64,000 bases of DNA, from positions 1-64,000 of the forward strand of contig WBMZ01009035.1 of NCBI GenBank assembly GCA_013400975.1. The letters run 5' to 3'. The stretch is from Atrichornis clamosus (lineage: Eukaryota; Chordata; Aves; Passeriformes; Menuridae). Positions within the stretch are counted from its first letter, which is position 1, and the number at the start of each line of letters is the position of its first letter. The notes under the pieces were generated by a model that made no database searches, was not told the origin of the DNA, and saw nothing but the letters and a program-made list of their open reading frames with translations. Shown one piece after another: positions 12,330 through 26,290 of the stretch. Made by a program: the position numbers and the translations under genes.

Positions 12330-15300
12330 ATAAAGGGTGGATTCTTCTTATGTCACTCACCTAATTCTCCACCGTGAGCTAAAGGGAGTTCCATAAATCA
12401 TGTATGGGGAAATTGGTTAACTGGGCTTCATGGTTGTGTGTTGGTGTAACTTCCACTGGCTCCAGTGCTGTGTACACTTAAAAAAGAGATATGTTTTGAC
12501 TGCAAGTCATATCTAAAACCGTAATGGCTTAAAACTATCAGAGTAGGATTGGTGTTCAGACCTGGGTCCCAAATGCTAGTAATTATTACACTACGTGTCT
12601 GATAGAGTTCTAAGCCTTCATCTGATTTCTACCTCTTTACTGACATTTTGGTTTGCTTTGGTGTGTTTCTATGAAGAATCAGATCCATAGTCACTGATTT
12701 ATATACTTTCATTAGGTACAGCAAACCCTTTCATTGCCATCTTTCTATTCTAGGGCACCATGTAGCTTTATGCATAAGCCTCTGTACTCTGTGCACATCT
12801 AAAACTTAAAAAAAATTGTAAAAGGAAGTCTCTTATGTTTGCACTTTTAATTTAACACTGGTTGGGATATCTGCCAATGCAATATGGGCACTTTTCCGTG
12901 CACTGGAAAACCCAATTAGGATGTGTTCTTAGTTTGATTATCAGTCAGAAACATGCATACAGAAATATTCATTAGAGACCTACTGAGAGCTGTGATAAAG
13001 CAGTAGACAGCTGAATTATAGAGTCTGTCAGTAACCCTACTACTATTTTACATTTGCTTGATAAAGGACAAGTAACAAAATATCTAAGATGTAATTTGGT
13101 GCCCACTGGAACTGTACTTTATTATGGTAGATATTGTTCTGACTGTCTTCAGGAGGTTGGTAAGTATTTCATGACATGATATTGTGCACAAATGATAAAT
13201 CACTGGGGCTAAATGTTGCACCACCATGCCGCGCACAGAGACACGCGTGTCAGCTGGTGATAGCCTCTCAGTCACAGCCTAAGGCCAGCAACCTGAGGGT
13301 TGGAAACATAGCACATATTGCAGAAGCTTGTACACAAAATGTTTTATGTTTAAAGGATGATGACTTGATTGACCCCACTTCCACAATTAAACAATAGTTC
13401 TATACAGAGTCTAGACAAAAAGGGAAGGAAAATCATTCCTCTTGGGTTTATGAGTTGAATTGGTGTAAAATACTTCAGTTAATGTTAAATAGATTTTTTT
13501 TTTTTTTGCTTCTAGACCCTTTACTATTGCCCTTAACTTCTAGCAACCAAACCCAAACCAAACCAAAATTGGCAGTGCAATACATGATCTGAAATGATAA
13601 TAAGTTTTCAACAGAATTGAGGAAGACATATGCATGGAACTATGCTACCAGTCAGCTAACCAGATCAAAGTCTCTCATACAGTTTATTTAAAAAGCACTT
13701 GGGAAATCTGGTTCCAATAATTACTTCAATGTGTTTTCCTTTCTAAACATAAATAATATCGCATTTGTAAATGGAAAAAATGACATCTGATCCCTTTATT
13801 GAATGTGGCATCCTAGAAGCAGAGTTGTTCAAGATATATAAACTCCCATCTAAAATTAAATTATTTAAATAAATATGAAAAGAACCTAGAAAAGATGGAG
13901 AATAAAGGTCTGTTGAATATTCTCAACATGAATCAGAACAATTGGCAGAGTACTGGGTGTTACAGACCCCAGATTGAGCAAAAATAGTAATAATGTGTAG
14001 TCTTTATTCTGTGATTGAGTCTTATTCAGTCTAGAATTCCTTATCAGCCTTTATTACCCATCAAGTATTGCATCAGCAAGCTTAAAATCAACACATGTTA
14101 AACCAGTTACTAAACAAAACTGTTGAAATATCAGTATCAATTTCCCCAAGCCATGCCGGTTATGTGCATATTCAATAATTGTACAGTATCCTCTAATGAA
14201 GGATTAAAACCAGTTTACTCTATGAAAATAAGAGAGAGGTCCATGACCAAATGATCCACTTTAAAATATGCACAGCTTTTGAGCAGAGCAGAATAGTAAA
14301 ATATAAGTATTCAATTCTCAACATCTTAATAATTTTCTAGTTGGGAACTATATGCATATTTTTGGCATAGTTACTCAAGATGCATGACTGGCACATCTTA
14401 CTTCTGTGCTTGTAAGCCTCACAAGCTGTGAAAGCATTTTTGCTCAGAATATATTTCCCAGTCATTTAAGGTAATACAGTTTTCCCCAAGTTACCAGACA
14501 AAGAGCAGATGCACAGAAATTTTGTGTAGGTGTACATTAGCAGGTACAGGCTGAACTGGGCTTGGTCTTCCTATGCTAGTATTGGAATTGGAAATATGAT
14601 GGGAAAAGACATCAGTGTAGGCGTCTGCATCTAAATTTTTGGTCCAGACACAGTTCTAGCCACATGCTGCACCAGAGCTAACATACTGGGCTGAAAGTCT
14701 GGAGGCTGACTTCACAGCAGAGGACGGGGTTGAAAGGATGGTTCAGACCTCCCCCTTTTCTGCCTGTGTGTTCTTAACCATCCCCTTTTGCCTGGCCTGA
14801 ATTTAACTCAGCTGTATGGAAAAAACACAGAGATGTTACCCATCTTAAAATGTGCACAGCAAAGAAAAATGATCAGTCTTCCATCAGGTTAAATCCCTTT
14901 GTCTCACTGTGAAATGACACATTTCCTAGCACTGGTGTAAGGCAAGTAATGGGGACTTGCAGCCATAACAAGGTGAGTAGGGCTGATCTACTTTTCTTGA
15001 TAGCACCAGAGGCTAAGGTTGCATAAAAAAAGAACTCTACACATAGTGTATTAGCATGGGTGTAGCACTGGACTGATCCCTCACAACTTGCCCAGAGGTA
15101 AAAAAGATTCCTTTTTGAGCAAGACTTAGAGTCTGAAGATGAAATCTTGTATTCTGCATCTTAGGCCATCCCTCTGCTCTTAGTGATCTCCACTCTGTCT
15201 TGTGCACCTGCTTGTTGGGAGGTGTCATGATGACTTCTCCATACATTGCTGGAAGTTAAGGAAGATTCAGTTTGGCAAAGCACTTTTGATATGTGTTTAA

Positions 15301-15852
15301 ATTTAAATGTTTTGCTGAAAAAGGATGGTCCTAAGCCCGTGGTCATTGGCTACGCTAAACCAAGAACTTCAGATTTGATACTAAGTTCAAGGAATTAATA
15401 AAGGGAGAAAAGGTCTGTTGACTTATGTGAGTCTTGTTCAAAAGAGCTCAGTTTTCCCACACTTGGATCAATTTTTAAGTATATATTTAGAGCTCAGAAA
15501 AATGACACATTGCCTGTAAACTCTTCATATACTGCAAATCTACTCCAAATTTTGTGACTATGTCCAGTCTTGCACAAAGAATCATTCTGAGGATACACGT
15601 TTATACTCATACCTGGTTATCTGGGGCTTGAGTGGGTTATGGTTAAATATGTACTATCTAACATTTCTGTCTCAAACTGGGTGGGGTGATCTGGCTCCTG
15701 GAACCATATGGAGTCTGTAAAAATATTTGCAAACATGGTTGCTTACACACTAGGATAGTTCAAGTTACTAATATTTTAATGTTCCTTAATTCCTATTCTG
15801 GTTTTATTTTCTTTTTAAAGAACCATATACTTTTATAGAACCATAAAGACAC
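12330..15852. other. AT-rich non-coding DNA, no gene seen
   Basis: No recognisable gene or transposon. Notable details are a T16 run near 13493-13508, an ACC/AAACC-rich stretch near 13546-13567 and a compact CpG-rich patch near 13227-13249 (GCCGCGCAC then ACGCGTG) in CpG-poor surroundings. That patch is too short to be a CpG island. Confidence 0.6.
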
Positions 15853-15891
15853 ATATATATATATATANTATATATATATATATATATATAT
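15853..15891. repeat. (TA)n microsatellite with one undetermined base
   Basis: This is a pure TA alternation of about 39 bases, interrupted only by an N at 15868. The N marks an uncalled base inside a slippage-prone array, so the assembled length may not be reliable. Confidence 0.97.
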
Positions 15892-16797
15892 GTTAATACC
15901 ATATCATTCTTTTTTCCAGATGAATTTTATTCTGAAAAAAACCCAAAGCTACAGCTGAATACCACATGAAAAATATTTAGCCTTGCAAGCACTATTTATA
16001 TATAAAAAATCTTTATTAAAATCATGGGAGCACACTGCTGAGTAAAAACATCTGTCATTTCCCCTCCATCTACTTTTTTCCTCCTTAAACAGTAACACCC
16101 ACATTTCAAAAGGCTGAAGAGTTTATTTAAGTTATTCCAAGCATATGGAAGGTCCCTGTATCATCCACACACACAGACAGACAGCAGTGAAACTCTGGGA
16201 TGAAGAGCCCTAAAAGCACTGAAAACACTTGGAAAAGAGTGAAAGAAAATGCAATCCTTCTATGTCAGCACTATACTAGATATGGTAGGCCTGGGGATAT
16301 GTGTTGAGTACAGTTCTAGGGGCTGACCTTTTCCCCTCTGTCATTACTGAAGACTGGATGGGTGAGCAGTCTTTCTCAAAATATGTATTTATGTTTTGCT
16401 GACAATGCTTCTCTCATGTTTAAAAATAAAAATGTCCCTTATAATAGACATATAATTATTCATACTCTGGAGGCTTCAGTCTCATTATGTGGAATATTGG
16501 GAGAAAAAAATGATAGTCTACCTTGAATAGTTTATAATCTACTCCATAAATCTGTCATTCAGTATAAATTTAAAAAGCTGGTCAAAGTTTTTACTCGTGT
16601 TAGAGCCTGTTTTTCTGTATATTGCTTATATATTGATACTAAGCCTCCAACCTCTGTGGACTTGCTCCTGATTTATAGCAGTGCACCTGTAAAGGAACAC
16701 ATAATGACAAGAAACTGCTTGCATGAGCTGGGCTACTGGAATGAGTGAGAGCTGAACCACAGCACAGTGCCTCAAGTTGCAGGAGGACTGATGGGAT

Positions 16798-16800
<3 letters not shown>

Positions 16801-16830
<30 letters not shown>
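16801..16830. repeat. (GCA)10 trinucleotide microsatellite
   Basis: Ten uninterrupted GCA units. On the minus strand, one short open frame reads them as a run of alanines, but that frame (16626-16868) has no other coding character. The array is best treated as a non-coding microsatellite. Confidence 0.97.
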
Positions 16831-16831
<1 letters not shown>

Positions 16832-19382
16832 GAATTGCAAAATGGCAGACTGGGGGCTTACTCTTCACTGATGGACAGGTGAGATCTCCCTGCTTCCGGG
16901 ACTCTAGTAATTTCCCATGATTTTTAAGGCAAAAATCTTATTATCTTCAGCAACTGCATAATTCTTGATCAGACACTACACGGCACTTCTTTTTCCAGAA
17001 CACAGGGACGTGGCCTCCTGCCAGGTATGCATTTATGGGCTGCTTCAACCTTATCTGGAGAATGAGAGTGAGAAAAAAGTGCTATGCTTGTACCATGTAG
17101 TAGAGTTCACACAGGGCAGTAAAAGTGCTGTATATAACTGTGCTTCTAGGCCAGTTTTGCATTGGAAATATAGATTTTCTTCCCCATCTCTTTCTCAGTT
17201 CTGTAGTCAACTGAAAGTTTTTAGGTTTCTCATTTTAAAATTTTCTTCTAAAAGACTATTTTATAATAATTTTCTTTTCTCGTTGATAACTGCATGAGTA
17301 CCTCCACATTTCCTGAAGTTGCAGAGGGCTCTGCAGGAGATGAAATCATCCCTCAGACACACTGAGGACTAGTATTTTGGCTGGAGTAACTTAATCCAGT
17401 CCATTAAGAAAGAAGTCTAAATTTTGTAGTTGGACAAAGTTTTAGGAATGTTACCATTTCTATTTGTGAATGTGGCAGGATTAAAGTCAATAAAAGCAAG
17501 AATAATTTTAACCTGGAGACTTCTCTACATCTCACAAACAAGATACAGATGAAAATGAATTTAGACTGAATTGAGAACAATAATTAAGCTATAAGCAATT
17601 TTTTCAATATTTCTTATCCAACCAGACACAGTGAATTAAAACTGTAGATTTTGACAAATGTTGGTGTTTCATAAATAAGTCAGATATCAAGGTATTTTCA
17701 TCCTAAAGTCTGATGTGAAATTTCTGTAAGCCTACTTGTTGAAGTTTGCCATTTAAGTCCCCACTAGCTGTTTTCTTTTCCCTCCACAGCTGTTATGCAA
17801 TAATATCCACTGTTTGGAAAAGAGCAGACACAGCTGGCTGTTTCTTCAGTGCTGTCATTGACCCTTACCCTACCCATTAATTGTCCATCACTGCTGATAC
17901 CTGCTCTCCTACCTCCTCATCAAATACTTCCATTCCAGATGTGTCTAAACAGTTCTCAGAAACTTGATTGATGGAAATCCAGGCACAAGTCCAGGACTAG
18001 GCTATGGCATGGCAAAGGAGTTGCTCAGAGTACAGATGATGTGTTGTCCACCTTAAACAAACTCTCTGGCTGCAGTAGTTGGCATCTGTGATGCATTGAA
18101 TTTACAAAAGTACAGGATGGAAGGGGAGGGAGTGATAATTATTCTTTGAAAGATACTAGCAGAGGATGTGCTTTCTGTCTCAGAGTGAAAACCGAGGTGC
18201 TAGCAGAGGGCAGCCACAGTGGAGAAGGAGATACACAGCTGTCTGCACATTTGAACAGAATGAACCGGTCCTAAGAGGAACCTTTTGTCACCAAAGTGGA
18301 AATAAATCAGTCTGAAACTAACATTTCTGAGGCAATCAGATTTCACTCCAAAGAGTTAAATGATAAAAAGCTACAAGTATAGTAAAAATCACCAAAAGAT
18401 CCTTCCAAGACTACAACTCCATTGTCTAAACTTCTTTTTTTAGAAAAACTCTGGCACAGACTTGGCCCAGGATAATGAACACTTTAGGAAACAATGCTTG
18501 AGTGCAGTTCAGGAGCCGGCACTCACCAGGGATCTGCTCAATATGAGACATGAATACAACCATTTCACTCTGAAGGCCAAGAAAGTATAGTAGTCTGTAT
18601 AGGATATGTCAGGCAGTTGGCTTCAGCTCCAGAGAGCACATTTACTTTATCGATACAGATTTCCAGACTCCTGCCAATGGTCCCCAACAAGAATGGACGA
18701 AAATTTCTTCAAATTGAATTGCTTCTTATTGTTTCCTGCAAGCAACAGAGCAGCACACCTCTGCATATATCTTAACACAAATTTTCACTTTAATGCAGCA
18801 TCTAAAACCAGGACACAGACTTGTCTGGATCCATTTTCAGTGCCTCTGAAGAAGTTTAGATGTTAAATCAGAAAACATAGTAGCACTGACTCTTGCAATA
18901 GACCGCAGCACACAAGGAGGTGATAAAGATGTGTTCAGATCAGATGGCTAACTAAATGTCCAGTGAAGCCTGGTCAGACTTTAACTTCATAATTTCAATA
19001 TAAAAAACCAAATCTTTTATCGCAAGAGGACATTCCACTACCATTATCCTGTTAAATACTGAAGCAGATACACTTACATTTACCTTGTAGTGATAATAAG
19101 AGTGGATTTAAGAAAATGTAGGAGAACTGATTCCTAATCCAAGGTAAAAGTCTCAAAAATCTAGCAGCCAGATTTTACTGTTTCCCATTTCCTGTACAGT
19201 TGTCACTGTGGAAGCTGCTCTCTGCAGGTGGCAGTGCCTTGCTGTTGAATGCCTAGAGAGGAATCCAGAGCTGCTGCCAAGGGAAGGGATGTGCTTGCAG
19301 GTGCATGAAGAGGACAGCAAGCAGGGTGGGTGGTGGAGGATGCTGGCAGCACCAAGAATAGGAGACTGAGGACACACAGACT

Positions 19383-19520
19383 GCAGGGGTGGAGGAATAG
19401 AGGAGATATCTTTAGAAGCAGAAGAAGGAAAATCCAGATAAGGAAGAAGAAACAGTGAAAACTTTCATTATGATTACTGCAGAGGAAAGGAAAGAAAAGG
19501 GGGGCAAGAAAGTGAAGACT
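19383..19520 (+). repeat. Purine-rich tract
   Basis: The plus strand is strongly biased to A and G over about 140 bases, with GGAGGAATAGAGGAG, AGAAGAAGGAAAA, AAGGAAGAAGAAA and GGAAAGGAAAGAAAAGGGGGG segments. A short mixed-sequence stretch interrupts it near 19455-19480. It is a low-complexity tract with no gene evidence. Confidence 0.6.
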
Positions 19521-20653
19521 TACATGAAAATGAGGAATATTTCAAAGTGCCATGACTGGATAAAGAAGTAAAAGGGTGTGAGGAGGCTGATGGCTGGTTT
19601 TACACCTACAGAAGTCATCTGCGTCTCCAAGTTTCATTAAGGACACACCTGCTGAATAAGAATGGAACACCTCAGATAGATTTGCCCTTAATGGGTCATC
19701 TTAAGAAAATCTTACAGGTTGTCCTCCAGTCTCTTCCCTGAGCACCTTCATAGCTGTTCCAGCATTTTCCAAAGAAAAGGAATGGTTTCTTCTGAATTCA
19801 TGATCACCCAGCTTATCACTTGTTTACTGCTTTGATAACGTAGATGGCAAAGGATGTGGGGAAGCAAATGAATGGATCCCAGGTGGCAAAGAAACCTATG
19901 AGCACCTGAAAAAAAATCTGCCTTAACTTGGCAAAGGGAATGTTTGGAGTCTATATTTTGTTTGAGAGCTTGGTCCATCTAATATGATTATACAATTACA
20001 AGGTCATTCTTGGTTTCAATCTCTCCTTTTTTTTTTTTTCCCTTGACTTCAGGGAAAGGAAAAGGCCCAACAGGAGGAGATGAGAAAGGAGGGTGGAGAC
20101 TGAGCTAAGTAAAGGAGTTGGTGAGTGTTTGCAAATTTGGAGGGTTAAACAGAATATTTCTCACTGCAAACTTAATTTTATTTCTAACCCTTTCTTATGA
20201 AAAAATTAAGAGTTCAAATAAATGGACAGTGCATTTCATAAATAGTATCTCTTACACCCACAAATGGTCCTTTAAATACAATTGTTTAATTAAATAATTA
20301 TTTGGGGAGGGAGTTGCCCACAGACTATGTAATTATCTACTTGTTCACAGCATTTTAGTCGTCAGCTATAAATTAATCTTACTTTGTTTCTTGTTCTAGT
20401 CTTGTTTAAGCAACTATTAAGCAAAATTCTTGTGGTAAGAATTATGAAATAACTCTTTGCTTCCCAGAATAAGTGGCTAATTTCACAGCTTCTTGTTGTA
20501 ACAATGGAGAGGTATGTATCTTTCCCAGAGAAGACAGGGAATTGTGGGACTCACTAACAGACCTTAGGGAGCTGGACAAATTGGCAGTGTACAAAACAGT
20601 AGCTCTGAAAACAATCATGTCTCTAAACCATCAATTCTCATTCATATGTAGTG

Positions 20654-20722
20654 TCATGATCCTGCTTCCACTGAAATAATTGGTAAAGCCTTTCCTAACT
20701 CCACTGGGACTAAGATTGGTCT
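20654..20722. repeat. Possible ancient amniote repeat fragment (CR1/L3-like)
   Basis: The segment beginning GATCCTGCTTCCACTGAAA and ending CCACTGGGACTAAGATTGG follows a pattern I recall from old reptile and bird repeats. In those, GATCCTGCTCCCATTGAAGT is followed by AATGGGA and a closing AGGATT. Similarity is by eye and from memory, and the family name is uncertain. It is old and diverged, with no coding capacity. Confidence 0.4.
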
Positions 20723-23700
20723 TTTGGGCTTCCATTCTGTAAACAGGCATGCACATACTGAACAGACCTATTCACATGATTAAGTTAAGCATGCAAATAA
20801 GTCTTTTCACTTAGAGTTTGTAGATTACTAATGTTTGGAAAATGGAAGAGTTCCTTTTCTTCCTGAAACCTTTGGTCTAAAAAATTCACTGTTTCCATTG
20901 ACTGTATGTAAAAGATATTGACTCATGAGCAGATAACTGCCCATTTGTGTGTGTGTGTGTTTTTAATCACCAAATATGAGAAACAGTCGTTACAAAAGGC
21001 CTTTGTCCCCATACAGGTTAGCTGCAGGAAGAATTTCATTAAGTTCCTTGCTGGTCATGGCCCTGTTCTTTGTAGATGGGTCTTGAAAATCCAGACAACC
21101 CTCAAGGAAATATATCAATCAGAAAAATATATATTTGAACAGGATAATAATTAAAAATGTGTTCTGCTAATATGACATTGTTCAAAATTACTTGGTCAAA
21201 ATTAATATCCTTCCAGGAACAGATGACTTTCTTTAAAGCATCATGCAATATAAAGAGAGAAAAAAAAGGAAAGTAAAAGGATTACTTCTACTTTTTATAT
21301 CTCATGCTACATGCTCTTTTCTTATATCCCTGTTCACTAGCCACTCTTCTCTGAAAATGACTCACAACCTGTTTTCTCACTTTGAAACCTGGTTAATTGT
21401 ATATATTAAATTTCTTGGAGTGCATGAGCACCCTGCCCACTAATCCCTCACTAAAATAGGAGGATTTATGGTAGCATTATGGTAGCATTCCAAACCTTGA
21501 GCAAATGTCAATAACACCATTTTATCTAAGTAAACAAGGTTGTAAGGGATTTCCTTTTTATTTCCTGCTTTCCAGGAAATGTGGAATTCCTTTTTTTCAG
21601 CTGATTGGCAGATATTGGAGCACCAAACTAGTGAGAATTAATATGGCATTATTGCTGGGGAAAAAGTGTAGTCAGGATAGATGTGCTCTCAGTGATAGCT
21701 GGTGTTATGCTACCTGGTTTGAGAGAGGATAAATTTGCAGCCTCCCTCGACTGTGTGCAGTGCAAGGGGGAGCAGCTGGCCCAGAACTAAGCCCTTCATT
21801 CCCATTGTAAAAGTTCATGGAGAGACCACGAGCTTAAACATGGACCTGTGTTCACAGACTCAGACATGAATCCTGGATTCTCCCTCACACTAAAGACTTG
21901 CTGATATGTTCTCTACGTATTTAATGCACACTCTATATACAGGACTTGTAGCAGAGGATAAAAACATCACCTCCCTTGAAGCATTTACATATGAGCCTGT
22001 GATTTCAGACTTCTGGTTTCATATTTTCTTTCACTCTATTCCACTGAAATCAGTCTTGGATTCTTTTCTACAAGATGTCTCATTTTCAACCACTTTTTTT
22101 TTGTTTCCACAGTAACATATAAGATGTGAATGAACATTTTCCAAGATCACAAACTTCAGTTTATTCAAAGACAGATTTTGGGTTGCTTCTGGCCTGAAAT
22201 ATATTTGGTCAGATCGGGCTAAGGATTGCACATCTTTTTTATCTTCTTATCTGCATTAGCACTGCCTGGATAACTTTCTGTTTCACAGTCTCTGATTTTC
22301 ATAGCTACGTATGAAGTACGGCTTTGATTTGAACTTGAGATGTCCAAGCATGAGACAATAAGTGCAATTTGGCTTTTAGGAAATGGGGAGTTGTCTTCTA
22401 AAATGTACAAATTTGCTTTGCTGACACATATTGAGGCAACCCACTCAGCAAAAGTAGGTACAGGTAGAGAATCACATCAGCAGTTACTAGGGATATTGTT
22501 TGTGTTCTCACCTCCACAGCCCCGGGTGTGGACTTTACACTGTGGAGAGCCTGAGGTGTCTGGCTCAATTTCCAAAGACATTAGCATTCCCTGTTCTCTG
22601 CTGGTGGCACAGAAAAGCTATTGCCTTATTTGTTAAACATAGATTTTAAGAGACTTCTGGGAAAAGTGTTGTTGCCTGCAGAGTTCATTGTGAATAGCTG
22701 TCTTTACAGCGTTTCTGAACAAAACAGCCCTACAGCTTTCTAAGTTCCCAGAGTACTTCAGCTGATGACTTGAATGGCCTCACCTCTCACTGTGCTCCTC
22801 TAGTCACTTAAACTCAGCTGTTGGTTGGGAACTGAAATAAGCCTTTAAGATACAATTGCAGCTCAGTTTATAAAGAAATTGCAGAGTGATAGGAGTCAAG
22901 GTGGACTTATAAAAGATATTAGCTGCAGAACTTTGCTTCAGGAGTGTTCTTAGTGCTGTTGAAAACTCTCCAATGAGCGTAGAAAAAAAGCCCAAAGAGA
23001 GTAAGAAGTAGCTTTTGATTGGGAAAGAAAACTAGTTAATTATATGTAGAAAGAATTACCTTGGCTACAAAATGGATTATGCTTTTTCCAGTCTATTACG
23101 TCCCAACAGGTGGATTTCTCCAAAAGGCACCCAAGGCATATGCACAGATGGGTGAATTCCTGGTCATAGCAAGGGAGTTGCAAACAAGTGATTTGCCAGG
23201 TGCACCTAAGGATAAATTAGCCTCCTCGACCTGACTTTTTTCTTTGATTGCAAGTAAGCATAGAAGATTAAAGACAGCAGGTCTCAAACACTAATTTGTT
23301 ATCCTCCAACTAAGAAGCTTAAGTTTCCAAAAGTGTCAAAGGCCTCTTGGGCTAAGGAATTTGGTGCTGGAGCTTTCTGCTGTTATTAAAACCATGTAGT
23401 CTAGAGTCAGTCAAAACCAGGCAAACACTACAAGTTTACTTCCAAATTTCAAAGCAAAGTTTCATAAGCTGTTTGCTTTCTCTATGTGATTAATTGGATT
23501 GTGGGTGTCTGATCAGTTCTTAGAGTTGAGAACTTTTTGTATGTCTGCATTAAAAGTTATATCCTTAGTTTTTGAGATACCAAGAGAAAAGGTAGCCTTT
23601 TTTCCTTTACTTTTTACATGTTTTCATTGATACATTTGTTAAAATAAATGATTGTTTATATCTGGCCTTCACTGTATAATTTTAAGGCCAAACTCAACTT

Positions 23701-24810
23701 ACTAAGAAAGCATCTGAGAGACTCACACATTGCTACAAGCATTGAATCAAGTTAATATTAATCTGTAAACATCTACTGCAGAGGACGATGCCCTCTGTGT
23801 GTTTCTGCTGCCTCATATAAACGCACACTATAATGTCATTATATTTTTAGAGACCCATTCTATTATAATTCCATATCTGTCTGTATTCTTTTAAGGGTTA
23901 GATTTGTTTGGCTGAAAGTGTGCATGTTTGTATGAAGATACCTGACCCATGGAAAAGGTTCTTTCATTCCTATGTTTATATGCTTATATGTATGCAGATG
24001 TATGTGCATGCACACAAACACTTTCACTCCAGGAATTTTTAGACAGTTAAGCTTACTAGAACTTGTTTGTAAAATAATAACCTAATAACTGGTGGCAATC
24101 AGGTATTTCTATGAGAATTTACATTTTTTTTCATATTTGTCATAAAGAACAACAAAACACATTTATTTATAGAGTATCAACCTCTTTCTCCAAACATCTA
24201 ACCTTATGAACATATCAGATCATATATTTCATTACTCAATGTAAGATTACACCAATTTTTGAGCTGAAGCTTGACAAGCCTGAGTTTTAAGTGGTAATCA
24301 GCAATAATGTATTGCTTGTACCTTAATGTCACTATTGGTGATTTAGTGATTAATTATCTGACTGCTGTGCAGTGCTTAAAATAATCTAAATGCATAGGGT
24401 AAATTAGTTGATCACGAGAAAAGTCTGTCATGCAAATTCAGTTCTTACAGAACCTTCCTGTCACACTCATCAATGACAGCCTAAGTGGGTCACCAGAGTG
24501 GATGGCCCCTGTTAATTTATTTTCTCAGACATGCAATACATATTCATGATATCCTGCTGTTTGTCTGTCACCTCAAAGAAACTCTCCATCTCCTCCAAAT
24601 TATAATTAATGAAAATATGCACAGTTAAGCTTAGGGGCTTGGAAGAAGAGATATTGGTATCATGTTTCAGGGGGGTGCAAGGTATTGGTATGAGCAGTTG
24701 TTGTTAATGTGGTGGAGACAAACCATTATTTTTCCTAGTACAATCTCTTTTATTTCTTCCAAACAACAGATGCAAAAGATCATGTATAAAAATTAAAATT
24801 TAAAAAGAAA
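20723..24810. other. AT-rich non-coding DNA, no gene seen
   Basis: No recognisable gene or mobile element. It holds a TG run near 20946-20960, an 11-bp tandem duplication at 21468-21489 and a degenerate TATATG/TGCATG patch near 23970-24020. A homeobox-motif-bearing segment near 24340-24620 (GATTAATTATCT, ATGCAAAT, TTATAATTAATG) could be regulatory, but this cannot be shown from one sequence. Confidence 0.55.
21468..21489. repeat. 11-bp perfect tandem duplication
   Basis: ATGGTAGCATT occurs twice head to tail (21468-21478 and 21479-21489) with no mismatch. It is likely a recent slippage or short duplication event. Confidence 0.95.
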
Positions 24811-24899
24811 TATGCATGTGTACATATATATATGTGTGTGTGTGTGTATATGTATATATCTCATATAGAGATATATAGATATATAGATACATATATGAG
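24811..24899. repeat. Compound TA/TG/GATATA microsatellite
   Basis: Alternating purine-pyrimidine sequence begins with TATGCATG and TACATATATA, passes through about eight TG units at 24833-24847, then ATATATAGATATATAGATA. It is a compound dinucleotide array with imperfect edges. Confidence 0.9.
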
Positions 24900-26099
24900 A
24901 GTGAAAATATACAAAATCATTATTCACTGAAGAGCTTTTAGTCCATACTATTCTAACTTAAAGTCTTTTTTTTTCCAGACCATAACAATGAAAGATCTTT
25001 ATTCGAGTTATCCCCACACGCTCAGATTTCTCAAAATTTTACTTGCCTGTTTGCCTAGGTTGAGCACTTTTTGATGTCTATGTGTTTTTATCCAAAATTA
25101 TCTGTACTTTTACCGGTCATTTCCTGTCATCGCTGCAGCATTTTATGATATAGGAAAAGATACATTGTGTGTGGATTTTTATATTATCTTACAAGCCTAA
25201 ACAAATTCATGTCGTACCTAAACTAGTGAAAAGACAGAGGTAAAAACATGCAAAAAAATGCACGTTACTGTGCGAGTAATGGCAATAGCAATGGGATAAA
25301 TTGTATAGTTGTATGATAAATTGCTAAAACATGCTATAAGTAAAATTAATCTTGTGTTTCTTCAATTAATCACTTACCTCTGTCTTTCTCATCTTTTTCC
25401 TGCTACTAATCCTACTCCTCTAAGCCTGGATTGAATATTCCACACCTCTAAACAGCTTCAGACAAGTGTCTGTTAAGTAAGAAAAATGAAAATCTTACTA
25501 CCACAGATGAGCTTGTTCCATATGGAGATTTTCCAGCACTTACACCAGACAAAACGCCAAAATGTGTAACTCTGAATCCTGGTGAAGTTGTTATCATTGT
25601 GTTATATTTTGCTCTGTTCTTTCCTCCGTTTTAAACAGAATCATAGGTTTACTTTCAAAACTTATAGGCAATTTCAGGGTAACAAAGTCTTTGTTTCAAT
25701 TCTCTCTTTACTCCCTGTTATTGAATGACTACTGAGTTTATATTTACCAAAATAAAAAAGTTTAAAATGTTAAATTTATGTACATATTTGCAGTCATTTT
25801 GGATTATTTCCAGTCAGAAAGAGGAGAACTAATACAGGAAAAAGCAGGAATAACAAAATTTTAACAGTTCTAGACATTTGATAAATAGTTATTTTCTTGT
25901 TTTCATAGTATGTGAGAATTTCATACGACTGAATTGGAAGGATTTTATCGCTGACCTGCATGACTTACTTGTGGCTTTGTCACTCATAAATAATGTATTC
26001 AGCCCCAACTCATGCCACTAAAACATTTATACCACAACACATCATTGTGTATGTTATATAAATATTTATTATCATGAATTATTAAAATGAGCAATGAAT
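24900..26099. other. AT-rich non-coding DNA, no gene seen
   Basis: No open frame of note, no transposon and no clear motif cluster. Sequence is AT-rich and CpG-poor. Confidence 0.6.
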
Positions 26100-26107
26100 A
26101 TTTATTT

Positions 26108-26290
26108 CTCTTGCAGCATGAGTACATGCATGTATGTATATTTTGTGTTTATATAAATCTGCACATACAAAAATATTTACGTAGCTCTATACACGTGGAT
26201 ACATATGTGTACAGGTTTCCCCATGTATATGCATCCTCATGTATATACATCCATCCATATACATATGCACATCTGGATGCACACACGCAG
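26108..26290. repeat. Degenerate ATGTATATRCATCC minisatellite-like array
   Basis: A diverged tandem pattern is based on ATGTATATGCATCC and ATGTATATACATCC, clearest at about 26222-26265. It is flanked by CATGCATGTATGTATA and ACATATGCACATCTGGATGC variants. One plus-strand frame stays open through it (26087-26296) because the repeat lacks stops, giving a Tyr/His-rich peptide with no domain. Confidence 0.75.

Larger units (their letters stand above)
15892..20652. other. Non-coding DNA, no gene seen
   Basis: No recognisable gene. It holds a CACA/GACA run near 16168-16186, the GCA repeat at 16801, a purine-rich tract near 19383-19520 and a T14 run near 20026-20039. An AT-rich, homeobox-motif-like segment (TTTAATTAAATAATTATT) lies near 20284-20301. 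The longest open frames (up to 110 codons, 16965-17297 plus) show no domain. Confidence 0.55.

Noticed and set aside
16626..16868. Minus-strand frame with a polyalanine run
   Set aside because: The alanines are just the (GCA)10 microsatellite read in frame. The rest of the frame has no coding character.
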